In this document: in pieces, positions 9,016-16,964 of the stretch
How positions within the stretch are numbered: position 1 is the first letter of the stretch
How the letters are laid out: each line of letters opens with the position of its first letter
Assembly (NCBI RefSeq): GCF_013523165.1
Contig: NZ_JAAMQI010000018.1
Span: forward strand, 1 to 64,000
Reading direction: 5' to 3'
From: Pseudomonas entomophila
GTDB lineage: Bacteria; Pseudomonadota; Gammaproteobacteria; Pseudomonadales; Pseudomonadaceae
DNA length: 64,000 nt
Program-made: the position numbers and the translations under genes
Notes under the pieces: generated by a model
What the model saw: only the letters and a program-made list of their open reading frames with translations
Database searches by the model: none
What the model was told of the DNA's origin: nothing

Positions 9016-9471
9016 TCAATGCGGCATTGGCAACCTGATGGGGTCGGTGAGGTGGTTGCAGCAGGTCGTGGACGGTGCAAAGGACAGGTGGATGATGCCC
9101 GCCTCCTCTTTGTAGCGCATGCAATAGGTGCCCTTGTCGAGGGTGATGAACTGTCCCTGGATCACGTCGAAACCGTCGGGCTCCAGGCCGCCTCCTGTGG
9201 TGTCCTCGCCTGCTCCGATGAATACCTGACCCGAGGGCACCCGCAGGTGGACGCTGCCGTCTGCGTCCGTCAGCAACGCCTGGACCCTGACCTGGTACGT
9301 GCCATCGCTCGGCAGATTCAGGAAGGCGATGGTGCCCGCGTTGATTTCCAGCAGTTCGTCGTGCGGGAGGCTCCACCAATCGCAGGTGTCGTCCAGGCGG
9401 TGGCGTATCGCTTGCGTATCGAAGATGGCCAGGGTGGCTGTGTCGGTGTGCAGGTGGAAGTCGAGGGTCAT
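9016..9471 (-). CDS. Unknown 151-aa protein at the left border of the immunity island
   Basis: 151 residues, no signal peptide or membrane segment. Composition suggests a compact beta-rich soluble protein (HLRVPSGQVFIGAGED, GTYCMRYKEEAGIIHLSF). Not confidently assigned to a family. It converges with the LysR gene (stops 32 bases apart) and has the same orientation as the immunity genes that follow, so it may be the outermost member of that island or an unrelated neighbour. ATG 9471 has no clear ribosome site. Confidence 0.6.
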   Translation of the reverse strand: MTLDFHLHTDTATLAIFDTQAIRHRLDDTCDWWSLPHDELLEINAGTIAFLNLPSDGTYQVRVQALLTDADGSVHLRVPSGQVFIGAGEDTTGGGLEPDGFDVIQGQFITLDKGTYCMRYKEEAGIIHLSFAPSTTCCNHLTDPIRLPMPH

Positions 9472-9600
9472 GGGGGGGCTGGGTAGGTCTTGTCGGGTTG
9501 GACTGGGTTCGGCAGTGGGTGGGATGCGCCTGTGCCGTGGAGTACCAACCCTGCAAGGTGATCGTGTCGAGGGATCGAGGGCAGGCCGGGTATATGGCGC

Positions 9601-9849
9601 CTACCAGTCGCCGCGCCAGGCTTCCAGATAGTCGTCGTCGCTTGGGAGGCCCACGGCGTCCCCTAGTGCGTACAGGAATTCGAGGATCGATTCCCTTTTG
9701 ACGGTTTTGATCGAGTCTTCGAAGGCGTTGATTTCATGCATGCAGTGCTCGAAGCGTGAGAGCAGGAAGGCTCTGTCAGGCGTGTCGAGGGGGTTCAGGA
9801 CGTCATTGGACAGCGTCGTAAGTGCGGATCGATATCGTAACGGAACCAT
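9601..9849 (-). CDS. Small unknown protein, possible immunity protein
   Basis: 82 residues from ATG 9849; a TTG ten codons upstream is also in frame. Mostly helical, with FLLSRFEHCMHEINAFEDSI and a C-terminus ending in EAWRGDW. No family recognised with confidence. Its size, acidity, strand and position next to SUKH genes suggest a single-domain immunity protein (inference). Confidence 0.5.
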   Translation of the reverse strand: MVPLRYRSALTTLSNDVLNPLDTPDRAFLLSRFEHCMHEINAFEDSIKTVKRESILEFLYALGDAVGLPSDDDYLEAWRGDW

Positions 9850-9955
9850 GAGTGTCGCCACCGTTGGTCCAGCGATCAACCACGCGAAGCTCGCCCGCTA
9901 GGGGGTACTTGCAGCGAAGGCGGTCAGTGCCCAGCGCGTTGCTATGGGTAACCTA

Positions 9956-10462
9956 TCAATCTTCTTCGTCGTCCCCTTTTTCACCAAGACACAGAGATTC
10001 AGAAAATTCCTTGAATGATTCCGACAAGATTTTCTGTGCGGCCAAATGATTGACAGCCATTTCAACATCAGGACGAAACACATCGACTGCAAAATACAGC
10101 ACCTTACCTGACTTTTTTTCGAAGCAGATGAAGTTATTAGCCTCATCCACAGCAAAAGGTAAAATATGTGCAGGGACCACCTCTTTTTCCTGCATAGTCA
10201 GAATGAAACCAACAAGGTGCGAAGTGTCGCCATCGAGCATACGATTACAAACTTCAATCGGCTTGAAGGACTCGACTAAGATAGGCTCATAATCAACATC
10301 CTCGTTCCAGCACTCTCGACTAGGAGCACCTCCATTACAATCCAGATATAATGACTTGAATTCATCAGGGAAAGTAAATTCCAAGACATTTTCGACCTTT
10401 CTAATATCTGACAATTCGACAGGGTTATCACCCATGGATAAGAATAATTTTTCTTTTCTCAT
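9956..10462 (-). CDS. SUKH (SMI1/KNR4) family immunity protein
   Basis: 168 residues. It has the SUKH-1 signature: an amphipathic N-terminal part, FTFPDEFKSLYLDCNGGAPS, then LPFAVDEANNFICFEKKSGK, and an acidic C-terminus (GEKGDDEED). SUKH proteins neutralise many nuclease and other toxins of polymorphic toxin systems (family knowledge). It is clearly paralogous to the gene at 14730 (same FTFP..FKSLYL.CNGG core) and more distantly to 10600. No toxin gene adjoins, so it is an orphan. ATG 10462 is used; the ribosome site is weak. Confidence 0.85.
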   Translation of the reverse strand: MRKEKLFLSMGDNPVELSDIRKVENVLEFTFPDEFKSLYLDCNGGAPSRECWNEDVDYEPILVESFKPIEVCNRMLDGDTSHLVGFILTMQEKEVVPAHILPFAVDEANNFICFEKKSGKVLYFAVDVFRPDVEMAVNHLAAQKILSESFKEFSESLCLGEKGDDEED

Positions 10463-10498
10463 TTCAACAGCTCGCTCAAGATACAGAATCCCAAAACC

Positions 10499-10514
10499 CA
10501 GTTTTTAAAAACTG
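10499..10514. promoter_or_regulatory. 16-bp perfect palindrome upstream of SUKH gene
   Basis: CAGTTTTTAAAAACTG is a perfect palindrome 37 bases upstream of the SUKH start at 10462. It could be an operator or part of a promoter; an A/T-rich palindrome may also arise by chance. A second inverted repeat, CCTGCAT/ATGCAGG with a 14-base spacer at 10533-10560, lies between this gene and the upstream one and might fold as a weak terminator, but has no T-run. Confidence 0.3.
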
Positions 10515-10599
10515 ACATCATAAGGCATGAAGCCTGCATAGCCTTTCGCCTCAATGCAGGTGGGCGCGCTGCTCCACATACGATGCTGAAACCTGGACG

Positions 10600-11097
10600 T
10601 TAATCCCACGCATTGATCTCCGACTCATCCTTCAATCCAGACAAGAAGCTGTCAAAGGTCTCAGCCAGCCGACGATAGGCGTGCCGTTGGTTCTCGATAA
10701 CCGACGAATCAGGATCGAACGCGTCAGTCGCATAGAAGCACACGCTTCCATCGGCCAGGTCGAGGCAGAAAAAATTGCCCCCTCCATCGATCGCAAAAGG
10801 CAGCAGTGTCATCGGCACCACCTGCCGCTCCGTCATGAGGGCATAGCATCCACCAAGGTACCTGGTTTCCGACGCGTCCTGTGCACCAGATGGCGATAGG
10901 GCCTTGAATTTTTTCACTCGTATCACGTCATGGTCGTCATCACCTTCCCAGCAATCTTTGTTGGGAACACCGCCGTTGTATGACAGGAACAAGCGTTTGA
11001 ATGAAGCAGGCAAGCGGGCTGCAATCTGTGTTTCGAGCGCTGCGATGTCGGAAGCGCTGATTGCTGGATCAGAGCGTGACAGCGTGATCATGGGCAT
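10600..11097 (-). CDS. SUKH (SMI1/KNR4) family immunity protein
   Basis: 165 residues from ATG 11097 (ATG 11091 is also possible; earlier in-frame starts add sequence unlike the family). Recognised by IAARLPASFKRLFLSYNGG, a Trp-containing acidic loop (KDCWEGDDDHD) and LLPFAIDGGGNFFCLDLADG, the order seen in SUKH-1 proteins. Distant paralogue of the genes at 9956 and 14730. Orphan immunity gene; its target toxin is not in the window in recognisable form. Confidence 0.8.
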   Translation of the reverse strand: MPMITLSRSDPAISASDIAALETQIAARLPASFKRLFLSYNGGVPNKDCWEGDDDHDVIRVKKFKALSPSGAQDASETRYLGGCYALMTERQVVPMTLLPFAIDGGGNFFCLDLADGSVCFYATDAFDPDSSVIENQRHAYRRLAETFDSFLSGLKDESEINAWD

Positions 11098-11192
11098 ACC
11101 GGAACTGTCGAAACAAGCACATTGCCACAGTGGTCTGCAGGGCGCAACGCGTGACCTGGGCTTACACAGCATTCCGTTGACAAGACACAGGG

Positions 11193-11567
11193 TCAACAAG
11201 GGAACACACCTTCGGTATAACTGTTGAACATCATGTTCGCCCATGCACTGTCAGACGCCTTTAGAGCAGCGTCCATGATCAAGCCGAAATCGTCTGAGGC
11301 ATACCCAGCCACCTCCGAGCTTCCTGTCAGGGCAAGTACCTTTTTGAACACATGCCCCCGAATCCTTGCGGCCGTCTTCTCATCTTCGAGGAACCGGTAT
11401 GGCACCTTTAGCAATGCCTCGTACGAAGCAGACCATTGGGCATCGAAACGTTCGTCATCGCGCTGAGCGAGCAGCGTGTCCCAGTCATCGACGCCTGCCA
11501 CGATGGTCTCAAAAAAATCCTTGCTGTGTAGCTTGTGCTCTACATCAGCCAGCGTATATCGCTTCAT
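11193..11567 (-). CDS. Unknown small acidic protein in the immunity island
   Basis: 124 residues from ATG 11567; the frame extends upstream but the added part lacks a sensible start. Helical, with DDWDTLLAQRDDERFDAQW and RIRGHVFKKVLALTGSSE. No signal peptide or membrane helix. Family not recognised. Same strand, spacing and size as the surrounding immunity genes, so an immunity role is inferred from context only. Confidence 0.55.
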   Translation of the reverse strand: MKRYTLADVEHKLHSKDFFETIVAGVDDWDTLLAQRDDERFDAQWSASYEALLKVPYRFLEDEKTAARIRGHVFKKVLALTGSSEVAGYASDDFGLIMDAALKASDSAWANMMFNSYTEGVFPC

Positions 11568-11790
11568 CCTGGTGCCTGTTTTCAATGTGAGTGTATCCAA
11601 CAGCGACCTCACCCAGTCGAATAGATACCGTTCGAAGCAAGACACGTCGCTGGGTACGATGACGCGGTTGGGAACATTCGCATACATGGAATATCCGCGA
11701 CTCCAAGTTCACGCGTTGGAACACTTAAGGCGGACCTCGTTCGACATCATCAATGGGTAAATCACGTGCGAATGATAGTGAGCGTCCCCA

Positions 11791-12096
11791 TTAATCCAGA
11801 AAATCGTCGTTGACACGGCAGTAGAGCACTGCCTCTACGTAGTCATTCAACTGCTGAGCAATCGGCCTCGTGTCTAAAGTAGATACAATATCCTGTAGGG
11901 TAGGCGCTTCCACAAATGTTCTTTTACTCCTTTCCAGAGTGATTTCTTCAACCTCGGTGTCTGCAATATAGTAAGTGGCTGCCATGATCGAACTGGGCGA
12001 CTCAAGATCACCATCGCCTTCTACGAAAATCCAACCCGTGTCAGGAAGTCGATTGACATCCTTTAACAATGCGTCAAAGCCATTGAAAATCTTCAT
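11791..12096 (-). CDS. DUF7716-like small protein, possible immunity protein
   Basis: 101 residues. Contains GWIFVEGDGDL, AATYYIADTE and a C-terminal AVLYCRVNDDFLD. The same layout (ANYFLADY ... TLNYYADHDTFMDV) occurs in the 104-residue product at 15808, so the two are distant paralogues; the family resembles small proteins annotated DUF7716 (from memory, moderate certainty). A GAGG motif precedes ATG 12096. An immunity role is inferred from context. Confidence 0.6.
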   Translation of the reverse strand: MKIFNGFDALLKDVNRLPDTGWIFVEGDGDLESPSSIMAATYYIADTEVEEITLERSKRTFVEAPTLQDIVSTLDTRPIAQQLNDYVEAVLYCRVNDDFLD

Positions 12097-12249
12097 TTTT
12101 ATCCGTTTACCTCAATGCTCACTGGAGGCTCTCCTACGGTATCAGAAGCCGAGAGAAGCATGCGTTTGTACCCATGATTGTGCTATCGACGCGAACGACC
12201 GACCGAGTGCCAGTGCTTCTGGCTTACGGCGGAAGGCATGTCCGAGACA

Positions 12250-12740
12250 TCAAAGTTCCTGGATAGCGCTTCGAATCATATCCGTGAAGAATGCTTCAAA
12301 ACTTTGGTGGCTGATGCTCTTCTCGCCGGTGCGTTTGAATGATAGCGGTGTCTCGACGACGACGGGTTCACCCATACCGCCCATGATCGAGGTATCAATG
12401 GAGTAAATCGGACCATAACCAGACGCCTTGATCACGATCATGGAACCATCAGCATCCCCGTCCCTACGAGCGGTCTGAGTGGCGAAAGCCACACAGGGCA
12501 TCTCCATGGCCTTCAGGCCATCTCCATGGCCTTCAGGCCATCTCCAGTGATCCCATAGTACGTATCGCCAGTAAATGACAAAGCGCCGTATGTCTTCAGA
12601 AAACGTCTGTACGAGTCGGGAAATGCCACACCCAAATCTGCTTCAAATTGCGCGATCATGCCGTCTGCAGCGCCGCCTGAATAAGCGGGCTCTTCACCAC
12701 TCGCATGTATTTCAGAAGCCAAGAGATCAAGGTAAGTCAT
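12250..12740 (-). pseudogene. SUKH-type immunity gene split by a 20-bp tandem duplication
   Basis: The N-terminal part (from ATG 12740, good GAGG ribosome site) has the SUKH pattern LGVAFPDSYRRFLKTYGAL; the C-terminal part has GSMIVIKASGYGPIYSID. The frame breaks exactly at a perfect direct duplication of GGAGATGGCCTGAAGGCCAT at about 12505-12547. Removing one copy restores one continuous frame reading GDGLKAMEMPCVAFATQ. With two copies the frame ends at a TGA within the second copy, giving a 75-residue product. The repair would give a protein of about 156 residues, the usual SUKH size. The break is recent-looking and could revert by slippage. Confidence 0.85.
12504..12547. repeat. Two tandem copies of a 20-bp unit inside the SUKH gene
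   Basis: On the plus strand the unit ATCTCCATGGCCTTCAGGCC occurs twice head to tail and is followed by ATCTCC. Both copies are identical. As 20 is not a multiple of three, copy number sets the reading frame of the overlapping SUKH gene. Confidence 0.95.
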
Positions 12741-12887
12741 TTTTCATCCTCAAAGGAAATGCGTAATGACCTGAATCCTCTGGGAGGAAACAAAGCTCAT
12801 AGGTGAAGCTCACGTTTTGACCTGCAGGAGCGCACAGGGTCAATCAGAGAGCCTTGGCCAATCTCAAAAAACATCGAGCCTGACGCA

Positions 12888-13418
12888 TCACATCTGATAC
12901 CTGGCCAAAAACTCATGCAGCGTCTCACTCGAATTCAATAGACGTGCCGACGAATTCTCCACTTCCTCGGCAGCATTATCATCAGTAATACTGACGAATA
13001 GTATCGGTTCGACACCCTCGATAGAATCGAACACCCCTTCTTTACTTGCATATTCAAGGGCCTGCACCATGGAGGAAATCACTGCCTGCTTGAAAGTGTC
13101 GAAATCCGTACGCTCCTCTGACTCCCTTAAAAGCTCACACACACGCTCGAAGTGTTGATCACCCCACCCTTCATAGACCCATTCGGAGGTCGCCCAGGTA
13201 TAGGCAGCTTCCAGATCTTGACGATCTGCCTCATCCTCTGCCCTCAGTTTTATGTCTAATGCCTCCCACGAATTTGCTGCCAATGCCACTGTCATGGCAC
13301 TGGAGTCCGTGTACAAGGCAATCGCGTAGACATGCTCACTTGGATGCGCGGCCAGCAACTCAGGCAATGACTGCCTTACAGCGCCTGCAATTTGTTCCTT
13401 GAGAACATCCCAATCCAT
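12888..13418 (-). CDS. DUF4303-family protein, probable immunity protein
   Basis: 176 residues from ATG 13418, which has a GGAGAGAAG ribosome site; longer in-frame starts exist but lack one. It shows the DUF4303 layout: an N-terminal helix (DWDVLKEQIAGAVRQSL), the strand HVYAIALYTDSSAMTVALAA, then TWATSEWVYEGWGDQHF and a C-terminal helix region ending HEFLARYQM. DUF4303 proteins are frequent immunity partners in polymorphic toxin loci (family knowledge). Orphan here. Confidence 0.75.
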   Translation of the reverse strand: MDWDVLKEQIAGAVRQSLPELLAAHPSEHVYAIALYTDSSAMTVALAANSWEALDIKLRAEDEADRQDLEAAYTWATSEWVYEGWGDQHFERVCELLRESEERTDFDTFKQAVISSMVQALEYASKEGVFDSIEGVEPILFVSITDDNAAEEVENSSARLLNSSETLHEFLARYQM

Positions 13419-13508
13419 TATCAACTTCTCTCCGTGCGTTGGACGTTTCGACCTAAACCTTATAATGCACAGTACCATGTGTGAGCCTACGGGCACCACT
13501 ACGCTCAC

Positions 13509-13810
13509 TGAAAAACCATATTGATACGCCTAGAGCGGTACCCGTCGCCATTTGCCCTCGACCACTGAACTGCTGGCAAGCCTATTTTCCAAGCCTCATA
13601 CTTCTCAGAATACTGAATTTCGAAGCGTTACTGCATTCGTACACAGGCTCGACCTGGAACTGTCGACCACCAATTCCTTTGCAAACGTTGTCCTTCCACA
13701 CTTCATAAGTTTGACTACCATGCCGCATGTGGCCAATAAAGGCAATCACTTTAATGCGTAGTTTGCACTGACTGCAATCGCATACTGTCTAAACCCTAAA
13801 ATCAGTCTAA
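13509..13810 (-). other. Non-genic stretch with possible remnant of an NTF2-type immunity gene
   Basis: No intact gene. On the minus strand around 13620-13740, short frames read QTYEVWKDNVCKGIGGR and, after a frame change, KYEAWKIGL. The first resembles EGEFFEVWKDNLSKGINGR in the NTF2-like protein encoded at 20916 and the second its KKYGSWKI. This suggests a decayed paralogue, but the match is short. Confidence 0.35.
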
Positions 13811-13986
13811 TCAGAAACACAGCTGTGACTTTACATAGGCCATATCGACCATGAGCAACGGCTGCGCAGCATCAATATGCTCATTTCGACAAGCCGTTAT
13901 GACAGGGAAATTTGGCCCCATACCGATACCCATGTAGCAATAGCCCATGACGTGCACGTCGACGTTTGGCCTTTCAACAGCCGCCA
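13811..13986 (-). pseudogene. C-terminal remnant of the 333-aa Rhs immunity family
   Basis: Directly after the Imm22 stop, the minus strand encodes about 55 residues with DVHVMGYCYMGIGMGPNFPV, then AAQPLLMVDMAYVKSQLCF and a stop. These match the ends of the two complete immunity proteins at 27786 and 31897 (DVHVMGYYYPGIGTGPNFPV, SQPLLMVDMSFAEPELCF). No start is present, so it is the 3' remnant of a third copy of that family. Confidence 0.85.
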
Positions 13987-14397
13987 CTACTCTCCATCAT
14001 ACAAGCCTATGTACTGCAAACCATTATAGAGCTTGCCCGGCATATCAGAAACCTCAACGCTCCCATCGGAGTACCACAGGGTGGCATTGGCCCTCACAAT
14101 ACCCAGCACCATGCATTGGGCTTTGAGATCGGGCAACCGGTCGCGGTCGACAGCTGAATCGACCAGCAGTTCATCAAGGCTGACCTCTTCCGGCTTGCGT
14201 GGCATGATCCCCATGAAATCTTCGTCATACCAGGAAATGCCAATATCCTTGCAAAACTCGCACACCTGATATTCAGGGTCATCAATCTCGACTGAATAAT
14301 CCAGTTCGAAATAGCTCAGGTATTCTTTTTCAGACGAAAAATTCGTACCCACCCATACATGCACCTTGTCGTACTGTTCCAGCGTTTCCGGCTCCAT
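13987..14397 (-). CDS. Imm22-family immunity protein (orphan copy)
   Basis: 136 residues. Start ATG 14397 has GGAG six bases upstream; a TTG four codons earlier is in frame. Family features: QYDKVHVWVGTNFSSEKEYL, YFELDYSVEIDDPEYQVCEF, FCKDIGISWYDEDFMGIMPR and NATLWYSDGSVEV. It is paralogous to the proteins at 15377 and 40765; the 40765 copy follows the complete rhs gene. No toxin adjoins this copy. It presumably neutralises a variant of the same HNH-like toxin (inference). Confidence 0.82.
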   Translation of the reverse strand: MEPETLEQYDKVHVWVGTNFSSEKEYLSYFELDYSVEIDDPEYQVCEFCKDIGISWYDEDFMGIMPRKPEEVSLDELLVDSAVDRDRLPDLKAQCMVLGIVRANATLWYSDGSVEVSDMPGKLYNGLQYIGLYDGE

Positions 14398-14409
14398 TTT
14401 TATCTCCAA

Positions 14410-14729
14410 ACGTTAACTTCCATCATGATCGAGCAAGTCTGTTCAAGCATCTGGCACATTATCATTCACTCTCTACCGTCGATAACCCTGTTGACCTGCA
14501 AGACTAGCCGTTGCGCTGAGAAGCGGGTTCGCAGACCATCGACCCTTGTTGATCATTGGGCCGGCGGTATCAGCATCTGGCGGCTTTTCGCCATTTGCTC
14601 AGCGCCAGGTCATTCAAGACAAGCGTACAGGCGATGCATACTGGAGACCAGCGCACGGCCAGCATGGGCAATCGACGCTCAGTCGCCATCGCAGAGGCGT
14701 ACTGCCTGGGGAGCCGGGAGTACGATGCA
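14410..14729. other. Gap of about 320 bases, no gene recognised
   Basis: Both strands have only short frames without family resemblance. GC content is higher than in the flanking immunity genes. I see no repeat or structural RNA in it. Confidence 0.5.
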
Positions 14730-15221
14730 TCAGTAATCTAGGTCTTCCTCCGCTACCAAGGCTTTGCAGAAGCCGTCGAAAGAATTGGATAAAAGCCTTT
14801 GTGCCATGAGGTGGTTGAGGCTGAGATGGACATCCGCTTGGAAGGCATCGGCTGTGTAGTAGATGATTCGACCCGACGGTTTCTCGAAGCAAATGAAATT
14901 GTCTGCTTCGTCGAAAGCGAACGGCACCAGGGTTTTAGGGATTGCATTCTTCTGGAGCATCGCTGTTGCGAACCCGAGCAAATCGAACTGATCTTCAAGG
15001 GGTTCCTCGCCCACGACCTGTACAGGATTGAAAAACTCTATTCTGAAGGGTTCATACTGTGTATCTCCGTTCCAAAACTCAAGGTTCGGCCTCCCTCCAT
15101 TACACTTCAGGTATAACGATTTGAACGCCTTAGGAAAGGTGAAATCCAGTGCCTTTTCAACTTCCGAAAACGCTTCAATCCGAACGGGCGGGCCGCCCTC
15201 AGATAGAAATAATCTTTGCAT
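14730..15221 (-). CDS. SUKH (SMI1/KNR4) family immunity protein
   Basis: 163 residues with LDFTFPKAFKSLYLKCNGGR, FWNGDTQYEPFRIEFFNP, LVPFAFDEADNFICFEKPSG and an acidic tail EEDLDY. Closest relative in the window is the SUKH protein at 9956, with which it shares layout and many residues throughout. ATG 15221 is preceded by AAAGGGG at about ten bases. Orphan immunity gene, lying between two Imm22 copies. Confidence 0.85.
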   Translation of the reverse strand: MQRLFLSEGGPPVRIEAFSEVEKALDFTFPKAFKSLYLKCNGGRPNLEFWNGDTQYEPFRIEFFNPVQVVGEEPLEDQFDLLGFATAMLQKNAIPKTLVPFAFDEADNFICFEKPSGRIIYYTADAFQADVHLSLNHLMAQRLLSNSFDGFCKALVAEEDLDY

Positions 15222-15243
15222 GCTTGATGAACCCCTTTGTATG

Positions 15244-15263
15244 CTGCTGCAGGCATGCAGCAG
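15244..15263. promoter_or_regulatory. Perfect 8-bp inverted repeat upstream of SUKH gene
   Basis: CTGCTGCA-GGCA-TGCAGCAG lies 23 bases upstream of the SUKH start at 15221 and downstream of the Imm22 stop at 15377. It could be an operator or a leader hairpin; no T-run follows on the minus strand, so it is not a typical intrinsic terminator for the upstream gene. Confidence 0.35.
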
Positions 15264-15376
15264 GACGCCTTGAAGAGTTTTATTTTTTTAGTACGCGTAT
15301 TGACGAGCACGGGAGATCAACTAAGGCTACGCGTTGAAGCGCATCTAATACGCGCGTTCCGATCTATTCAATTTCC

Positions 15377-15778
15377 CTAAAATAGCCCAACATAGCGCAA
15401 CCTGTTATACTCAGTCCGGATCGGCTCGGCAACCAACGTGCCGCTATCTGAATACCAAAATATGGCATTGGCCTTATCTATGCCTAACGTCAGGCAGGCG
15501 GCTTTCAAAGCGGCTATTTCACCAGGATCGACAGATGACTCTGAAAGGATTTCGTCCAGACTTACCTCCTTTTCTCTGCGAGGGATAATACCGATAAAGT
15601 CCTCATCGTACCAATCGGTGCCGATATCCCTGCAAAAGCCACAGATCTTGTAATCCGGATCACCCAGATCAGCTGTATAGTCCAGCTTGAAATATTTCAG
15701 ATACTCCTCTTCTGGAGAGAAATTGCTTCCCACCCAGACATGAATTTTCTGGTACCGCTCGATGTCATAAGCATCCAT
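15377..15778 (-). CDS. Imm22-family immunity protein (orphan copy)
   Basis: 133 residues with RYQKIHVWVGSNFSPEEEYL, YFKLDYTADLGDPDYKICGF, FCRDIGTDWYDEDFIGIIPR and NAIFWYSDSGTLV. Start ATG 15778 is preceded by GAGGG. It is a second orphan member of the Imm22 family, diverged from the copies at 13987 and 40765. It lies 29 bases after the gene at 15808. Confidence 0.82.
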   Translation of the reverse strand: MDAYDIERYQKIHVWVGSNFSPEEEYLKYFKLDYTADLGDPDYKICGFCRDIGTDWYDEDFIGIIPRREKEVSLDEILSESSVDPGEIAALKAACLTLGIDKANAIFWYSDSGTLVAEPIRTEYNRLRYVGLF

Positions 15779-15807
15779 CTTGTCGACCCTCGTTTAAACA
15801 GCGTCCC

Positions 15808-16122
15808 TTAAATTTCCACATCCATGAAGGTGTCGTGGTCTGCGTAATAATTCAATGTTGCACTGTATTCCCCGTGAGTGGCCTCGGGCTTCTGCTCCAG
15901 CACTGACCTCACCACATCGACACATTGCTGCCCCGAAAAAATATAGCTCAAACCTTCTGCTTTCACAGACTCAGGATACACCTCCTGATCGCTCTCCACT
16001 CTGGGATAGTCTGCCAAAAAGTAATTGGCTTCCAGGTTAAGGCCTTTGTCGTATTCACCGTACAAGCAAAAATCGTCGCCTTCATCCCCACTCCACTTCA
16101 CATACTCTATGATCTCTGACAA
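15808..16122 (-). CDS. DUF7716-like small protein, possible immunity protein
   Basis: 104 residues, acidic. EANYFLADYPRVESDQEVYP and a C-terminal TLNYYADHDTFMDVEI place it with the 101-residue protein at 11791. The first in-frame start is TTG 16122; no ATG is available near the N-terminus, so the start is uncertain. An immunity role is inferred from context and paralogy. Confidence 0.58.
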   Translation of the reverse strand: MSEIIEYVKWSGDEGDDFCLYGEYDKGLNLEANYFLADYPRVESDQEVYPESVKAEGLSYIFSGQQCVDVVRSVLEQKPEATHGEYSATLNYYADHDTFMDVEI

Positions 16123-16350
16123 CTTTTAGAATCTGCTTTGAGCCAGCATAGAACCTCCTTACTACAATCTAGCCAATCATACCCTTGAAGCAGTAAAACC
16201 CAAGCGGTCTAGAAATTCAACGCTGGAGTGGCACTCTACGGACATTTGCGTTGTGTACCTGCGAACGTTTGTCGGCTGGCGACAGCGAAGCGAACGGCCA
16301 GGCCTCCCGGACCATGGCGTTGTAACTATTTTATCGCTTGTTGCCACTCG
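16123..16350. other. Short intergenic region
   Basis: No gene, repeat or remnant recognised on either strand; probably holds the promoter of the small gene starting near 16122. Confidence 0.45.
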
Positions 16351-16953
16351 CTAAGCCACCTGAACAAAAAAGCACCCGTCAGCCCTTTCATTACCAAGGT
16401 CTTTGTTGACCAAAAGATACCCGACACCGTCTGTCAAATATAGCGCATCTTGGTATGGACTCGGGAAATCTGAAGAATAGACCTGGCATAAAAAGCTATA
16501 ATGCTCTTCTATGGTCCGGGGTATCATAGCGCCAACCGGCGCATCAGCAGCAAACAGAGATGCCACGCTTATTTCCTTATCGCCAATTGTCTCTTCGACG
16601 AGATCCGCATATTGAAGCGGAATCGATGCTCGAGGCGAATGACAAGTTCTTCCTGCATTCGAGTGAACAACGAGAGTGTATGAAGGTACATCTTTTTGCT
16701 GGCTGACCTGATCATAAGAAATTAGATCAAGAAAGTATTCTTCAGGATCGTAAGTCGAGAAAACATGTAAAAAGCCTTCCGAGGGCAAGTCGCTCCTTTG
16801 CATTGTATCTCTGACAGCTTTGCAATCGAGGCTGAACATGAGCGTAAGTTCTTTGCCTTCAGGATTCTTAGGCCAACTTTCAATATAGGCTTTGTCACCT
16901 CCAAATGTAAACGCACCCCTTTCCGAAGTAAGGACTATTTTGAAAACCTTCAT
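16351..16953 (-). CDS. Unknown protein, possible immunity protein
   Basis: 200 residues from ATG 16953, placed six bases after AGGAGG; an ATG five codons upstream overlaps the end of the preceding gene but sits before that ribosome site. Sequence features: MKVFKIVLTSERGAFTFGGD, STYDPEEYFLDLISYDQVSQ and a C-terminal LTDGVGYLLVNKDLGNE followed by GCFFVQVA. The last part recalls DUF1963/YwqG-like proteins, but too weakly to assign. Probably cotranscribed with the gene at 16965. Confidence 0.6.
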   Translation of the reverse strand: MKVFKIVLTSERGAFTFGGDKAYIESWPKNPEGKELTLMFSLDCKAVRDTMQRSDLPSEGFLHVFSTYDPEEYFLDLISYDQVSQQKDVPSYTLVVHSNAGRTCHSPRASIPLQYADLVEETIGDKEISVASLFAADAPVGAMIPRTIEEHYSFLCQVYSSDFPSPYQDALYLTDGVGYLLVNKDLGNERADGCFFVQVA

Positions 16954-16964
16954 CTCCAGCCTCC

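Noticed and set aside
14546..14809. Plus-strand small genes in the gap at 14.4-14.8 kb
   Set aside because: No ribosome site, no family resemblance, and they run into the opposite-strand SUKH gene.
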